Shown here in pieces: positions 48,756 to 58,971 of a stretch of 64,000 nucleotides of DNA. The notes under the pieces were generated by a model. The model was not told the origin of the DNA. It did not search any database and worked only from the letters and a program-made list of their open reading frames with translations. Location of the stretch: assembly GCF_002075795.1 (NCBI RefSeq), contig NZ_CP020472.1, positions 3,083,001 to 3,147,000 of the forward strand. Reading direction: 5' to 3'. The stretch is from Shewanella japonica. Lineage in GTDB: Bacteria > Pseudomonadota > Gammaproteobacteria > Enterobacterales > Shewanellaceae. Within the stretch, counting starts at the first letter, position 1. Each line of letters opens with the position of its first letter. The translations under genes and the position numbers were made by a program.

Positions 48756-49757
48756 TTATCTTAGCGAATCTTTTTGTTCCGCTTTAGTCACTAAGGACCC
48801 ATGACTCGCACCCTGCGAACCAATAGTTAACTGCCCTTGTTGTACTAACCAAAAACCAAGTCCAATAAAGACCCCACCACCAACAATATTACCTAATGTC
48901 ACAGGGATAAGGTTATTAAACACAAAGCTTAATAAAGTTAAGTCAGCATATTGTTCTGGGTTGATATTAAGCGCAACATAAAAACTTTCAGGAGCAAAAG
49001 CATGAATCGCAACCCCTAATGGCACCATAAACATATTCGCAATGCTATGTTCAAAACCACTACTGACAAACATTGCAACTGGCAGCATCATTAATAATGA
49101 TTTGGTCAGTAAATCTTTTGTCGCAAAAGTCATCCAAACCGCTAGACATACAAGCATGTTACATAAAATGCCTAAAGTAAAAGCTTGTACCCAAGTATGG
49201 TGTATTTTATGTTGGGCAATATTAAGTGCATTTAGCCCCCACTGCCCGCCATTTAACTCGAACATGCGTGACATCATAATCAGAAGCACCATCAATAAGG
49301 CGCCAACTAAGTTGCCTGCATAAACTCTCGCCCAGCATTGCAATTGGGTCGATGTTTTCACTTGTTTTTGTGCCCAAGGGATTGAGGTTAATACCGTACT
49401 GGTGAACAACTCAGCTCCACACACCACTACTAAAATTAACCCTAAGCTAAAAGCCAAACCGCCAATAAAACGAGTCATTCCCCAATCACTGGTGCTTCCC
49501 GTCGTCACCGTGACATAAAATACAAAAGCAATGGCAATAAAAGCACCAGCAAAAATCGATAAAGTAAAAGATTGCCAAGGGCTTTTGGCTATTTTGGCTA
49601 AGCCAAATGATTCAGCTTGCTGATAGGTCGAATTTGATGGCGCTGGGGAGGTATTCACTGTTTTCGGCGGGCAATTAACCTGCTCATGCGATGTTGGGGT
49701 TATCTCATCGGCAATTTCAGCGTCTTGCTGTTGATCTTGCCCAGTTAATTTTTGCAT
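48756..49757 (-). CDS. focA: Formate/nitrite transporter family (FocA-like)
   Basis: FocA is a pentameric inner-membrane channel for formate. Six hydrophobic helices with the family motifs LAFSLGLILVVVCGAELFTS, VYAGNLVGALLMVLL and GFEHSIANMFMVPLGVAIHA support the call. The protein has an N-terminal cytoplasmic extension of ~60 residues (QDQQQDAEIADEITPTSHEQ) not present in E. coli FocA (285 residues). The start is ATG 49757 with GAGG upstream; the longer frame begins at 49793. Divergent from pflB across a 649-bp regulatory spacer. Partner of pyruvate formate-lyase. Confidence 0.93.
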   Translation of the reverse strand: MQKLTGQDQQQDAEIADEITPTSHEQVNCPPKTVNTSPAPSNSTYQQAESFGLAKIAKSPWQSFTLSIFAGAFIAIAFVFYVTVTTGSTSDWGMTRFIGGLAFSLGLILVVVCGAELFTSTVLTSIPWAQKQVKTSTQLQCWARVYAGNLVGALLMVLLIMMSRMFELNGGQWGLNALNIAQHKIHHTWVQAFTLGILCNMLVCLAVWMTFATKDLLTKSLLMMLPVAMFVSSGFEHSIANMFMVPLGVAIHAFAPESFYVALNINPEQYADLTLLSFVFNNLIPVTLGNIVGGGVFIGLGFWLVQQGQLTIGSQGASHGSLVTKAEQKDSLR

Positions 49758-49900
49758 AAAAACCTCAAATCGCTTTTTAAAAATAAACAACACTTACCAT
49801 GCACATTTTAGGCGTATCAATATCATGCAACGAGTGTTGTGATAACCATTATTGAAACCAAAAATAAACATGCATCACTCTTATCAAGACTCACAAAAGT

Positions 49901-49919
49901 AAATTGGTAAGACCAAGAT
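49901..49919. promoter_or_regulatory. PdhR-like site 1 (nearer focA)
   Basis: AAATTGGTAAGACCAAGAT: TTGGT-AAG-ACCAA, matching the PdhR core (TTGGTnnnACCAA) with an imperfect right flank. Lies ~150 bp upstream of the focA ATG. Confidence 0.6.
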
Positions 49920-50205
49920 TACCAGTATCAAAACTCAATCACTTTTGACAAATTTACAATTAAACATCGCTAATAAACTATCAGCTTATCTAAAAAATGC
50001 TATATATCAGTATAGCAAATCATCATCACAACAAGAAAGCATGACAAAGTGTACATTTGGAGTGTCGCAAGGGTAGTCACTCTTGGCTAAATAGAAAACT
50101 GTTTGCTCAAAAAGTGTTACCCAGCTAACATTTTTGTCGATATCTTACTCAATTTTGATTTAATTAAGTGATGTTGCATAGAAGCTATGATAATATTCAT
50201 CAGGT

Positions 50206-50224
50206 AAATTGGTCTTACCAATTT
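50206..50224. promoter_or_regulatory. PdhR-like site 2 (nearer pflB)
   Basis: AAATTGGTCTTACCAATTT, a perfect 8+3+8 palindrome matching the PdhR consensus AATTGGTnnnACCAATT. Lies ~185 bp upstream of the pflB ATG. Confidence 0.75.
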
Positions 50225-50406
50225 ATGATTTAACAAATTTTCGCTGACATTGTAAAAATATTATGGTGCTAGCACACAGATTAGATGCCCTTGCAATTAT
50301 CCATTAATAGGGGTCTCAATTTTTTGAACTGCCAGCTTGGTTGTAACAGTTATCCATTACCATTAAATGGCAGATCAACAGTTAATTGACGAGAAGGTAA
50401 AATACC

Positions 50407-52689
50407 ATGACCGATAAAACAGAATTATTTGCAAACGCTTGGCAAGGTTTTGAAGCTGGTGATTGGAAAACTGAAGTTAACGTTCGCGATTTTATTCAGA
50501 AAAACTACACTCCTTATGAAGGCGACGAGTCTTTTCTAGCTGGTGCTACTCAAGCAACTACCACACTTTGGGACAAAGTGATGGAAGGGATCAAGCAAGA
50601 GAATAGCACACATGCCCCTGTTGATTTCGATACTGAAATGGTATCAACCATTACCTCTCATGACGCTGGTTACATTAACAAAGAGTTAGAAACCATTGTT
50701 GGTTTGCAAACTGATGCTCCTTTAAAGCGTGCCATGTTACCTAACGGTGGTATTCGTATGGTTGAAGGTTCTTGCAAAGCTTATGACCGCGTACTAAACG
50801 AAGACATCAAGTACACCTATTCAGAGCTACGTAAAACACATAACCAAGGTGTTTTCGATATTTACACGCCAGAAATCATGGCATGTCGTAAATCAGGTGT
50901 ATTGACTGGCTTACCTGATGCATACGGCCGTGGTCGTATCATTGGTGATTACCGTCGTATCGCGCTTTACGGTATCGACTACCTAATGCAAGATAAGTTT
51001 GCTCAATTCTCTTCACTTCAAGCTGGTTTTGAAGCGGGTGAGGATTTATCAAACACGATGCAATTACGTGAAGAAATTGCAGAGCAACACCGCGCCTTAG
51101 GCCAAATGAAAAAAATGGCTGCAAAATACGGCTGTGATATTTCATTACCTGCGACCAATGCTAAAGAGGCCATCCAATGGACTTACTTTGGTTACCTTGC
51201 CGCAGTGAAAAGCCAAAATGGCGCAGCAATGTCTTTAGGCCGTACTTCTTCATTCCTTGATATCTTCATTGAGCGCGATATTGCTAACGGTGTATTAACT
51301 GAAGAACAAGCGCAAGAAATGGTTGACCATTTTGTGATGAAGTTGCGTATGGTACGTTTCTTACGTACTCCAGAATATGATGAATTATTCTCAGGCGACC
51401 CAATTTGGGCAACTGAATCAGTTGCAGGTATGGGTCTAGACGGCCGCACTTTAGTCACTAAGAACAGCTTCCGTTTCTTACATACCCTATACAACATGGG
51501 CCCAAGCCCTGAACCAAACATTACTGTGTTATGGTCTAATGCGTTACCACAAGGGTTTAAAAACTACTGTGCAAAAGTATCTATCGATACTAGCTCTATC
51601 CAGTACGAAAATGACGACCTAATGCGTCCAGATTTTGAATCTGACGATTATGCTATTGCATGTTGTGTTAGCCCGATGATTGTGGGTAAACACATGCAGT
51701 TCTTTGGTGCTCGCGCTAACTTAGCAAAAACCATGCTTTACGCCATCAATGGCGGCGTGGATGAAAAGTTAAAAATCCAAGTTGCACCTAAAGCAGATGC
51801 CATCACTTCAGATGTACTTGACTTTGATGATGTAATGAACCGTTTAGACGGCTTAATGGATTGGTTAGCAACACAATACGTGACAGCGCTTAACTCTATA
51901 CATTACATGCACGACAAATACTCTTACGAGTCTGCATTAATGGCGCTTCATGACCGTGATGTACGTCGTACTATGGCATGTGGTATTGCAGGTCTTTCTA
52001 TTGCAGCGGATTCTTTATCTGCAATTAAGTTTGGCACTGTTAAGCCTATTCGTGATGAAGATGGTATTGCTATCGACTTTGATATTTCTGGTGAATATCC
52101 GAAGTTTGGTAACAACGACCCACGCGTAGATGACATAGCTTGTGATTTAGTTGAACGTTTCATGGCGAAAATCCGTACTAAGAAAATGTACCGTAACGCT
52201 ATTCCAACGCAATCAATCTTAACCATTACCTCTAACGTGGTTTATGGTAAGAAAACAGGTACGACACCTGATGGACGTCCAGCTGGCGCGCCATTTGCTC
52301 CAGGTGCGAACCCTATGCATGGCCGTGATGAAAACGGTGCGATTGCATCACTTACATCTGTAGCGAAACTGCCTTTTGCTCATGCACAAGACGGTATTTC
52401 TTATACTTTCTCTATCGTACCAAATGCGTTAGGTAAAGATGAATTAGGTCGCCGCGCCAACTTAGCATCATTAATGGACGGCTACTTTATGAGTAACGCC
52501 AATAGCGAAGGTGGTCAGCATTTAAACGTTAACGTGATGAACCGTGAAATGTTAGAAGATGCCATCGTTAACCCTGAGAAATACCCTCAATTAACCATTC
52601 GAGTTTCAGGTTACGCTGTTCGCTTTAACGCTCTAACACCTGAACAACAGCAAGATGTAATTACACGTACTTTCACTAAAGGCTTGTAA
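50407..52689 (+). CDS. pflB: Pyruvate formate-lyase
   Basis: PflB splits pyruvate and CoA into acetyl-CoA and formate using a glycyl radical, a core anaerobic step. Active-site cysteines are the adjacent pair in [10 protein letters not shown]; the radical glycine is in [14 protein letters not shown] near the C-terminus. The 760-residue length is the same as in E. coli, with the conserved end [14 protein letters not shown]. Start ATG 50407 follows GAAGG. pflA comes after a hairpin with a T-run. Upstream palindromes look like PdhR sites. Confidence 0.98.
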   Translation: MTDKTELFANAWQGFEAGDWKTEVNVRDFIQKNYTPYEGDESFLAGATQATTTLWDKVMEGIKQENSTHAPVDFDTEMVSTITSHDAGYINKELETIVGLQTDAPLKRAMLPNGGIRMVEGSCKAYDRVLNEDIKYTYSELRKTHNQGVFDIYTPEIMACRKSGVLTGLPDAYGRGRIIGDYRRIALYGIDYLMQDKFAQFSSLQAGFEAGEDLSNTMQLREEIAEQHRALGQMKKMAAKYGCDISLPATNAKEAIQWTYFGYLAAVKSQNGAAMSLGRTSSFLDIFIERDIANGVLTEEQAQEMVDHFVMKLRMVRFLRTPEYDELFSGDPIWATESVAGMGLDGRTLVTKNSFRFLHTLYNMGPSPEPNITVLWSNALPQGFKNYCAKVSIDTSSIQYENDDLMRPDFESDDYAIACCVSPMIVGKHMQFFGARANLAKTMLYAINGGVDEKLKIQVAPKADAITSDVLDFDDVMNRLDGLMDWLATQYVTALNSIHYMHDKYSYESALMALHDRDVRRTMACGIAGLSIAADSLSAIKFGTVKPIRDEDGIAIDFDISGEYPKFGNNDPRVDDIACDLVERFMAKIRTKKMYRNAIPTQSILTITSNVVYGKKTGTTPDGRPAGAPFAPGANPMHGRDENGAIASLTSVAKLPFAHAQDGISYTFSIVPNALGKDELGRRANLASLMDGYFMSNANSEGGQHLNVNVMNREMLEDAIVNPEKYPQLTIRVSGYAVRFNALTPEQQQDVITRTFTKGL

Positions 52690-52703
52690 TAATTCTTAAA
52701 ATT

Positions 52704-52761
52704 GGTTGTACTTAACTTTATTAGTGTTTCATTAATAAAAACGAGTACAACCTCTTTTTTT
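52704..52761 (+). terminator. Intrinsic terminator/attenuator between pflB and pflA
   Basis: Outer stem GGTTGTACT (52704-52712) / AGTACAACC (52744-52752), with an AT-rich inner stem, then a seven-T run ending at 52761, 18 bp before the pflA ATG. It should cut most transcripts after pflB, leaving less pflA. Confidence 0.75.
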
Positions 52762-52778
52762 GCTTGTTTGGAGACATC

Positions 52779-53510
52779 ATGACCACAGGTCGTATCCACT
52801 CTATAGAATCATTTGGTACCGTTGATGGTCCAGGCATTCGTTATGTCGCCTTTATGCAAGGCTGCCTAATGAAATGCCAATACTGCCACAATCGCGATAC
52901 GTGGGATTTAGACGGCGGCAAAGAAGTCACTGTTGATGAACTAATGAGCCAAATCATTAGTTACAAACCTTTCCTACAATCTGGTGGAGTAACTGCCACT
53001 GGTGGTGAAGCTATCCTTCAAGCTGAATTCGTTAACGAACTTTTCAAAGCATGCAAAGCTAATGATCTGCATACCTGTCTTGATACCAATGGTTTTGTGC
53101 GTAAATACACGCCCGTCATTGATGAATTACTCGACAATACCGACTTAGTGTTACTTGATATAAAACAAATGGATGATGCTAAGCACATCGATTTAACCAA
53201 GGTGAGTAATCAACGAACATTACAGTTTGCAAAACATTTAGCGAAGCGCAATCAAAAAACCTGGGTGAGATATGTAGTAGTTGATGGTTTTACTGAGGAT
53301 ATTGACTCAGCGAAAGCTTTGGCAGACTTCATACAGCCTATGGAAAATGTTGAAAAAGTAGAATTATTGCCTTATCACCAACTTGGCACGCACAAGTGGG
53401 AAGCATTTGGTGAAAGCTATTCGTTAACAGACATTAAGCCACCCAGCAAAGAGACTATGGAAGCCATAAAAGCTGTCTTTACTGAGCGTGGAATTAAAGC
53501 AGATTATTAA
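52779..53510 (+). CDS. pflA: Pyruvate formate-lyase-activating enzyme
   Basis: PflA is a radical-SAM enzyme that makes the glycyl radical on PflB. The cluster motif is C-x3-C-x2-C in [15 protein letters not shown]; the SAM glycines are in ATGGEAILQ; the glycyl-radical-activase start is [20 protein letters not shown]. Length 243 fits. I start at ATG 52779 with GGAG upstream; TTG 52764 is an in-frame but unlikely alternative. The upstream terminator should keep it below PflB in level. Confidence 0.96.
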   Translation: MTTGRIHSIESFGTVDGPGIRYVAFMQGCLMKCQYCHNRDTWDLDGGKEVTVDELMSQIISYKPFLQSGGVTATGGEAILQAEFVNELFKACKANDLHTCLDTNGFVRKYTPVIDELLDNTDLVLLDIKQMDDAKHIDLTKVSNQRTLQFAKHLAKRNQKTWVRYVVVDGFTEDIDSAKALADFIQPMENVEKVELLPYHQLGTHKWEAFGESYSLTDIKPPSKETMEAIKAVFTERGIKADY

Positions 53511-53528
53511 TCGTTGGCGAGCAAAAAC

Positions 53529-53972
53529 TTACAGTTGCTCCCAATAACTTTTATCTAAACGTTCAAATGCCATTTTGAGTATCAGCGCCATATCTAAATA
53601 ACACGCTTTAGCCCCAAGGGGTTGGCAAGATATGCCCATTGAACTCATTTTGACGGTTGACTGATTTGTCCAATCAAATAAGGTTATCGGCAAAGGGTGT
53701 CGGGCACGCCAGCCCAGCCAGAGTAAACCTTGGATAGGCAAACTGATAAAAAATAGCATTAAGGCAATAGCTTGGGGTAAAAACGCCCAGCCATTAACAT
53801 ACACTTGGCTACAAGCAGCCAAGATAGCAAATAACGGCATCAATAAAATGCCAAGATGGGTTGCTCTGACAACACGATATTCAGGGAAATAAAACCCAAG
53901 TTGCCGAACCATAGGCCACGTCTTCATGTAACGTCGACCGTCACCTATGATTTTGAACACGTTTACGTTCAA
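53529..53972 (-). CDS. yfbV: UPF0208 inner-membrane protein YfbV
   Basis: A 147-residue protein with two hydrophobic helices (HLGILLMPLFAILAAC, FLPQAIALMLFFISLPIQGLL). The family blocks YMKTWPMVRQLGFYFPEYRV and GLLWLGWRARHPLP, and the ending AFERLDKSYWEQL, match YfbV, which in E. coli sits beside ackA-pta and influences Ter macrodomain organisation with MatP. Start is TTG 53972 with TAGGG upstream. It is divergent from ackA. Confidence 0.88.
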   Translation of the reverse strand: MNVNVFKIIGDGRRYMKTWPMVRQLGFYFPEYRVVRATHLGILLMPLFAILAACSQVYVNGWAFLPQAIALMLFFISLPIQGLLWLGWRARHPLPITLFDWTNQSTVKMSSMGISCQPLGAKACYLDMALILKMAFERLDKSYWEQL

Positions 53973-54032
53973 CGGTATGCCCTACAAGTTAGAAATATAT
54001 ATGCACCATAGCACACAGCGATATTGAGCCCC

Positions 54033-54049
54033 AAATTTACGGTAAATTT
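54033..54049. promoter_or_regulatory. 17-bp palindrome upstream of ackA
   Basis: AAATTTAC-G-GTAAATTT, perfect 8+1+8, about 100 bp before the ackA ATG and 61 bp before yfbV. A regulator site is likely; the regulator is not known. Confidence 0.55.
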
Positions 54050-54071
54050 ATCGGCTGTTTAGTAAATCATT

Positions 54072-54088
54072 AACTATGATTGATAGTT
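54072..54088. promoter_or_regulatory. Second inverted repeat upstream of ackA
   Basis: AACTAT-GATTG-ATAGTT, perfect 6+5+6, 60 bp upstream of the ackA ATG, close to the likely promoter. Confidence 0.45.
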
Positions 54089-54147
54089 GAAATAACACAT
54101 TTCACATCAATTTTAATTTTGCTCGATCAGACTAATAAGGTCTCAAC

Positions 54148-55347
54148 ATGTCAGAAAAACTCGTACTGGTACTCAACTGCGGTAGCTCTTCTTTAAAATT
54201 TGCTGTTATTGATGCTGTTTCAGGTGATGATCACATATCAGGACTTGCTGAATGCTTCGGTTTAGAAGATTCACGCATAAAGTGGAAAGTTAACGGCGCT
54301 AAAAATGAAGCTAAATTGGGCGCATTTACTGCTCACCGTGAAGCAGTTGAATTTATCGTTAATAATATCCTTGCTGATCAGCCAGAGCTTGCAGCTCAAA
54401 TTCAAGCTATCGGTCATCGTATCGTTCATGGTGGCGAAAAATATTCTCGCTCAGTGATCATTAATGAAGATGTGATCAGTGGTATTGAAGATTGTGCTTC
54501 ACTAGCGCCACTTCATAACCCAGCACATTTAATTGGTATCCGAGCAGCTATGGCTTCATTCCCTGCTCTGCCACAAGTCGCTGTTTTTGATACCGCATTC
54601 CACCAAACCATGCCTGAGCAAGCTTATATCTATGCCCTTCCTTATAAGTTGTATCGTGAACATGGTATTCGCCGCTACGGCATGCATGGCACCAGCCACT
54701 TATTTGTAAGCCGTGAAGCGGCAAAAGTGCTAAATAAAGACACCACTGATACGAATGTAATTGTTGCACATTTAGGTAACGGCGCTTCAGTTACGGCCAT
54801 AAAAGGCGGCAAAAGTGTCGACACTTCAATGGGATTAACACCATTAGAAGGTTTAGTTATGGGCACACGTTGCGGAGATATGGACCCATCAATCATTTAC
54901 CATTTAGTTAACCAACTTGGTTATACCATTGATGAAGTCAATAACTTATTGAATAAGCAAAGCGGCTTATTAGGTATTTCTGAGTTAACCAACGATTGTC
55001 GTGGCATTGAAGACGGTTACAAAGATGGCCATAAAGGCGCAACCTTAGCACTGGAAATTTTCTGCTACCGTTTAGCGAAATACATTGCCTCTTACACTGT
55101 GCCATTAGGCCGTTTAGATGCCGTTGTATTTACTGGTGGTATCGGTGAAAACTCAGATATTATCCGAGCAAAAGTGCTTGAAATGCTGGCTATCTTTAAT
55201 TTCAAAGTAAACGAAGAGAAAAACCTAGCCGCGCGTTTTGGTAAAGATGGCATCATTACCGAAGAAAACAGCACTGTGGCAATGGTTATCCCGACTAACG
55301 AAGAGTGGGTCATCGCAGAAGACGCTATCAAACTCATTAGCGCTTAA
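54148..55347 (+). CDS. ackA: Acetate kinase
   Basis: AckA makes ATP from acetyl phosphate and ADP, or runs in reverse on acetate. The ASKHA-fold motifs are [50 protein letters not shown] and [10 protein letters not shown]. The 399-residue length matches (E. coli 400). AAGG lies upstream. pta follows after 63 bp. Confidence 0.98.
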   Translation: MSEKLVLVLNCGSSSLKFAVIDAVSGDDHISGLAECFGLEDSRIKWKVNGAKNEAKLGAFTAHREAVEFIVNNILADQPELAAQIQAIGHRIVHGGEKYSRSVIINEDVISGIEDCASLAPLHNPAHLIGIRAAMASFPALPQVAVFDTAFHQTMPEQAYIYALPYKLYREHGIRRYGMHGTSHLFVSREAAKVLNKDTTDTNVIVAHLGNGASVTAIKGGKSVDTSMGLTPLEGLVMGTRCGDMDPSIIYHLVNQLGYTIDEVNNLLNKQSGLLGISELTNDCRGIEDGYKDGHKGATLALEIFCYRLAKYIASYTVPLGRLDAVVFTGGIGENSDIIRAKVLEMLAIFNFKVNEEKNLAARFGKDGIITEENSTVAMVIPTNEEWVIAEDAIKLISA

Positions 55348-55364
55348 TCCCCTTGCCCGACATG

Positions 55365-55384
55365 AAGCCTGTTAACTCAGGCTT
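55365..55384 (+). terminator. Weak hairpin between ackA and pta
   Basis: Stem AAGCCTG / CAGGCTT, loop TTAACT, then TATT. It may give partial attenuation between ackA and pta. Confidence 0.45.
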
Positions 55385-55410
55385 TATTCACGCTCAGTTT
55401 AGAGGTAAAT

Positions 55411-57555
55411 ATGTCTCGTAATATTATGTTAATCCCGATTGGTACAGGTGTAGGTCTAACGTCACTAAGCCTTGGGATGGTTCGTGCGCTAGAGCGCAAA
55501 GGTGTTAAAGTTCAATTCTTCAAGCCAATTGCACAAATCCGTAATGGCGACAATGGTCCAGAACGTTCAACCACCATTTTAAGTCATTCGCCGACTGTTA
55601 ATCCGCTTGAACCATTCACTATGGAACATGCTGAAAACTTAATTCGTTCAGAACAAATCGATGTGCTTATGGAGCAAATTATTGCTCGAGCCAGCGAATG
55701 TGCCGACAATACCGAAACGATCGTGATTGAAGGTCTAGTACCAACTCGTAATCACCCATTTTCTGATGACATTAACTTTGAAATTGCTAAAGCATTAGAT
55801 GCTGATGTGATTTTCATTGCAACACCAGGAAATGACACACCCAATGGCTTAATGAATCGCCTAGAGATTGCTTATAATTCTTGGGGCGGCGTTAAAAACA
55901 AACGTCTTATCGGCTCAATCATCAATAAAATTGGCGCTCCAGTGGACGATGAAGGTCGTGCACGCCCTGATTTATCTGAAGTCTTTGACCATGCAGAAGT
56001 ATCAACAACGGATACCTCAGCAATGTTCCAGCTACCGGGTAAAAGCCCGCTGCGCATCTTAGGTAGTGTGCCATATAACTTAGACCTTGTTTCACCTCGA
56101 GCTTCTGATTTAGCAAAACACCTCAATGCTAAAATCATCAATGCTGGTGAAATGAATACGCGACGCTTACGTAAAGTTACTTTCTGTGCCCGCAGTATTC
56201 CTAACATGGTTACTCATATCCGAACCAACTCATTGCTAGTGACATCGGGCGATCGCTCTGATGTGATTGTGTCTGCTTGTTTAGCGGCAATGAATGGGGT
56301 CAAGATTGGTGCCCTATTACTGACGGGTGGATACGAGCCAGAACCTGAAATCATGGCACTGTGTGAACGTGCTTTTGAAACAGGCTTGCCAGTATTTTTG
56401 ATTAATACAAATACATGGCAAACCTCGTTAAATATTCAGCGTTTTGATCATGAAGTCCCTGTTGATGATGCTGTACGAATTGACCGAGTACAAGAGTATG
56501 TTGCCAGTCATATCGATCAAAGCTGGATTGAAAGCGTAACGCAAAACTCACCTCGTGAGCATCGTTTATCGCCACCAGCATTTAGATACAAATTAACTGA
56601 ACTTGCTCGTGCAGCTAAGAAAACCATCGTACTGCCTGAAGGTGAAGAGCCAAGAACCATTAAAGCTGCGGCCATTTGTGCTGAACGTGGTATTGCTCGC
56701 TGCGTACTCTTAGGCAACGAAGAAGAAATTCTGCGTATTGCTTCATCACAAGATGTGGTATTGGGCGAAGGTGTTCAAATCATTGATCCTCTGCAAGCTC
56801 GTGAGCGCTATGTTGAAGGCATGCTAGATTTACGACGTCACAAAGGGCTGACTGAAGTCGTGGCTAAAGAGCAACTTGAAGACAATATGGTATTAGGTAC
56901 CATGATGCTTGCTCAAGATGAAGTTGATGGCATTGTATCTGGGGCAGTCAATACTACAGCTAACACCATTCGTCCTCCACTGCAGTTAATTAAGACAGCG
57001 CCAGGGTCAAGCTTAGTATCTTCTATCTTCTTTATGTTGATGCCAGATCAGGTTTTAGTCTACGGTGATTGTGCGATTAACCCAGATCCAAACCCTGAAC
57101 AATTGGCAGATATTGCCATTCAATCAGCTGAATCTGCCGCAGCTTTTGGTATTGAGCCTCGTGTCGCTATGATCAGTTACTCAACAGGTACATCTGGTAC
57201 AGGTTCCGATGTTGATAAAGTGCGTGAAGCGACCAAAATCGCCAAAGAAAAACGCCCAGATCTGGTGATTGATGGACCACTGCAATACGATGCTGCAGTC
57301 ATGGAAAATGTAGCACGCTCTAAAGCACCAGATAGCCCTGTTGCCGGTAAAGCGACAGTATTCGTATTCCCAGACTTGAACACAGGTAACACGACATATA
57401 AAGCAGTTCAACGTAGTGCAGACTTAATCAGTATTGGCCCAATGCTTCAAGGTATGCGCAAGCCAGTCAACGATTTATCTCGTGGTGCTCTCGTTGATGA
57501 CATTGTCTACACCATTGCTTTAACAGCTATTCAAGCGGCGCAAAATGAGCAGTAA
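55411..57555 (+). CDS. pta: Phosphate acetyltransferase
   Basis: Pta converts acetyl-CoA and phosphate to acetyl phosphate. The 714-residue enzyme is the long form: an N-terminal P-loop-like AAA domain ([20 protein letters not shown]), a DRTGG-like middle region ([20 protein letters not shown]) and the C-terminal catalytic domain ([55 protein letters not shown]). Length matches E. coli (714). GAGG precedes ATG. Confidence 0.98.
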   Translation: MSRNIMLIPIGTGVGLTSLSLGMVRALERKGVKVQFFKPIAQIRNGDNGPERSTTILSHSPTVNPLEPFTMEHAENLIRSEQIDVLMEQIIARASECADNTETIVIEGLVPTRNHPFSDDINFEIAKALDADVIFIATPGNDTPNGLMNRLEIAYNSWGGVKNKRLIGSIINKIGAPVDDEGRARPDLSEVFDHAEVSTTDTSAMFQLPGKSPLRILGSVPYNLDLVSPRASDLAKHLNAKIINAGEMNTRRLRKVTFCARSIPNMVTHIRTNSLLVTSGDRSDVIVSACLAAMNGVKIGALLLTGGYEPEPEIMALCERAFETGLPVFLINTNTWQTSLNIQRFDHEVPVDDAVRIDRVQEYVASHIDQSWIESVTQNSPREHRLSPPAFRYKLTELARAAKKTIVLPEGEEPRTIKAAAICAERGIARCVLLGNEEEILRIASSQDVVLGEGVQIIDPLQARERYVEGMLDLRRHKGLTEVVAKEQLEDNMVLGTMMLAQDEVDGIVSGAVNTTANTIRPPLQLIKTAPGSSLVSSIFFMLMPDQVLVYGDCAINPDPNPEQLADIAIQSAESAAAFGIEPRVAMISYSTGTSGTGSDVDKVREATKIAKEKRPDLVIDGPLQYDAAVMENVARSKAPDSPVAGKATVFVFPDLNTGNTTYKAVQRSADLISIGPMLQGMRKPVNDLSRGALVDDIVYTIALTAIQAAQNEQ

Positions 57556-57581
57556 ACACAGATTGTGTTAATGCTTAAACA

Positions 57582-57611
57582 AAAAAAGCACTGCTTAGGC
57601 AGTGCTTTTTT
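57582..57611. terminator. Bidirectional terminator between pta and the lyase gene
   Basis: 13-bp stem AAAAAAGCACTGC / GCAGTGCTTTTTT, loop TTAG, between convergent genes. Confidence 0.92.
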
Positions 57612-57635
57612 GTAGATTAACTCTTTAGGTTTTAA

Positions 57636-58865
57636 TCATTTAGCAGGTTTACTATCTGCTATACCTTTTTTAAGCTGCTCAAATGAAGCCTGTACTTGCT
57701 CTAATGGTGAGGCAAAATTCATTCGATAAAAGTTTTCATCCTTTTCACCAAACCAAGTGCCAGGGGTTAGTGCCATTTTAGCTTGTTTAGTCAATAACGT
57801 TTTTAATTGCCCAGCGGTTAGATTTAACCCGGTAAAATCGAACCAAATCTGGTTAGTGCCTTCTGGCACAAAGGTGATAACTTGCGGCAGCTCTGCGGCC
57901 ATAAAATCAACAATCCAATTACGGGTCGTTTGTGTATAAGTAAGAAAAGCATCAAACCAATCCTTGCCATGCTGATAAGCTGCAATCGTCGCATGGGTGG
58001 TAAACGCATTGCCATGATCAAGAGACATTGAAGCTGATGTTGCTTTAATTATTTCACGTAACGACGGATTATCACTATAAATATATCCGTTTGAAATACT
58101 ATTTAAGCCAAAGTTTTTAGCGGGTGAACCAATAATTGTTAAGCTATTTTCATAGGCTAATGAGGCCATACTCGTAAATTGTGAACCTTCAAATACAATA
58201 TCTGCATGGACTTCATCACTCACAATCAGCACATGATATTTTTTGGCAATAGTCGTTAACTGCTGTAATTCTGACTTGCTCCATACTCGTCCCACTGGGT
58301 TATGTGGATTACATAACAGCACCATACCCACATTACCGCGACTTAACTTCTGTTCAAAATCATTAAAATCAATAACATAACGTCCGTTCTCAATCTTAAG
58401 CGTGTTATCTACAACTGTGCGTCCGGCCGACTCAATCAACCTACGAAATTGATGATAAACAGGAGTTTGTATTAACACCCCTTCACCTTCTTGAGTAAAG
58501 TCTCGAATTAACATAGCAATCGCACTCAGCACACCTGGTACTTGAACAAAGTGTTCGGGAGTTAATTCAAGGTTATGACGGTCTTTATTCCAAGCGGAAA
58601 TGGATTCGAACACGGTTGTAGAGTCAAACTCATAAGAATAAGTCTCACGACTAACTAATTGCTGCATTGCTTGAGTGATTGGCGAAGCTATCGGGAAGTC
58701 CATATCTGCAATCCAATATGGTTTTACATCAGTAGTACCATAAATTTGATTGAGCATATTGCTGTCGTGCTTAATAAATTTGTCACTGATATCTTGGCGC
58801 CCAGGACTTGGGGTAAACACTTGGCTATTGACGATATTCTTACTGTTTTTAAAAGGTTTGATCAT
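57636..58865 (-). CDS. MalY/PatB family cystathionine beta-lyase (PLP)
   Basis: A 409-residue class I aminotransferase-fold enzyme predicted to cleave C-S bonds (cystathionine or cysteine conjugates) to homocysteine, pyruvate and ammonia. The MalY/PatB hallmarks are ADMDFPIASPIT near the start, LLCNPHNPVGRVWSKSEL, SDEVHADIVFEG, and the PLP lysine in IGSPAKNFGLNS, where SxxKxFx carries the Schiff-base Lys. It also keeps ANGLF-like GLNSISNGYIYS. The start ATG 58865 has a weak ribosome site. Neighbours are pta (convergent) and a glutathione synthetase homologue. It could serve methionine or sulfur metabolism. Confidence 0.88.
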   Translation of the reverse strand: MIKPFKNSKNIVNSQVFTPSPGRQDISDKFIKHDSNMLNQIYGTTDVKPYWIADMDFPIASPITQAMQQLVSRETYSYEFDSTTVFESISAWNKDRHNLELTPEHFVQVPGVLSAIAMLIRDFTQEGEGVLIQTPVYHQFRRLIESAGRTVVDNTLKIENGRYVIDFNDFEQKLSRGNVGMVLLCNPHNPVGRVWSKSELQQLTTIAKKYHVLIVSDEVHADIVFEGSQFTSMASLAYENSLTIIGSPAKNFGLNSISNGYIYSDNPSLREIIKATSASMSLDHGNAFTTHATIAAYQHGKDWFDAFLTYTQTTRNWIVDFMAAELPQVITFVPEGTNQIWFDFTGLNLTAGQLKTLLTKQAKMALTPGTWFGEKDENFYRMNFASPLEQVQASFEQLKKGIADSKPAK

Positions 58866-58971
58866 TTCTGTATCTCTTTGGAATATTAAGCTGTTTTTAC
58901 TTCATTGCCTTTAAGACGTAAAAAACTCAATAAGGATGCAAAATAATTCTAAATATCGAAATTAATTAAAC

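Larger units (their letters stand above)
49758..50406. promoter_or_regulatory. 649-bp divergent regulatory spacer, focA to pflB
   Basis: No gene found. Besides the two PdhR-like palindromes listed separately, it holds an inverted repeat TGCTATA-N6-TATAGCA (49998-50017) and a palindrome GTGCTAGCAC (50266-50275). I looked for FNR and CRP sites, as expected for pfl promoters, and saw only weak fragments such as TTGATTTAATTAAG near 50156. Confidence 0.5.
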
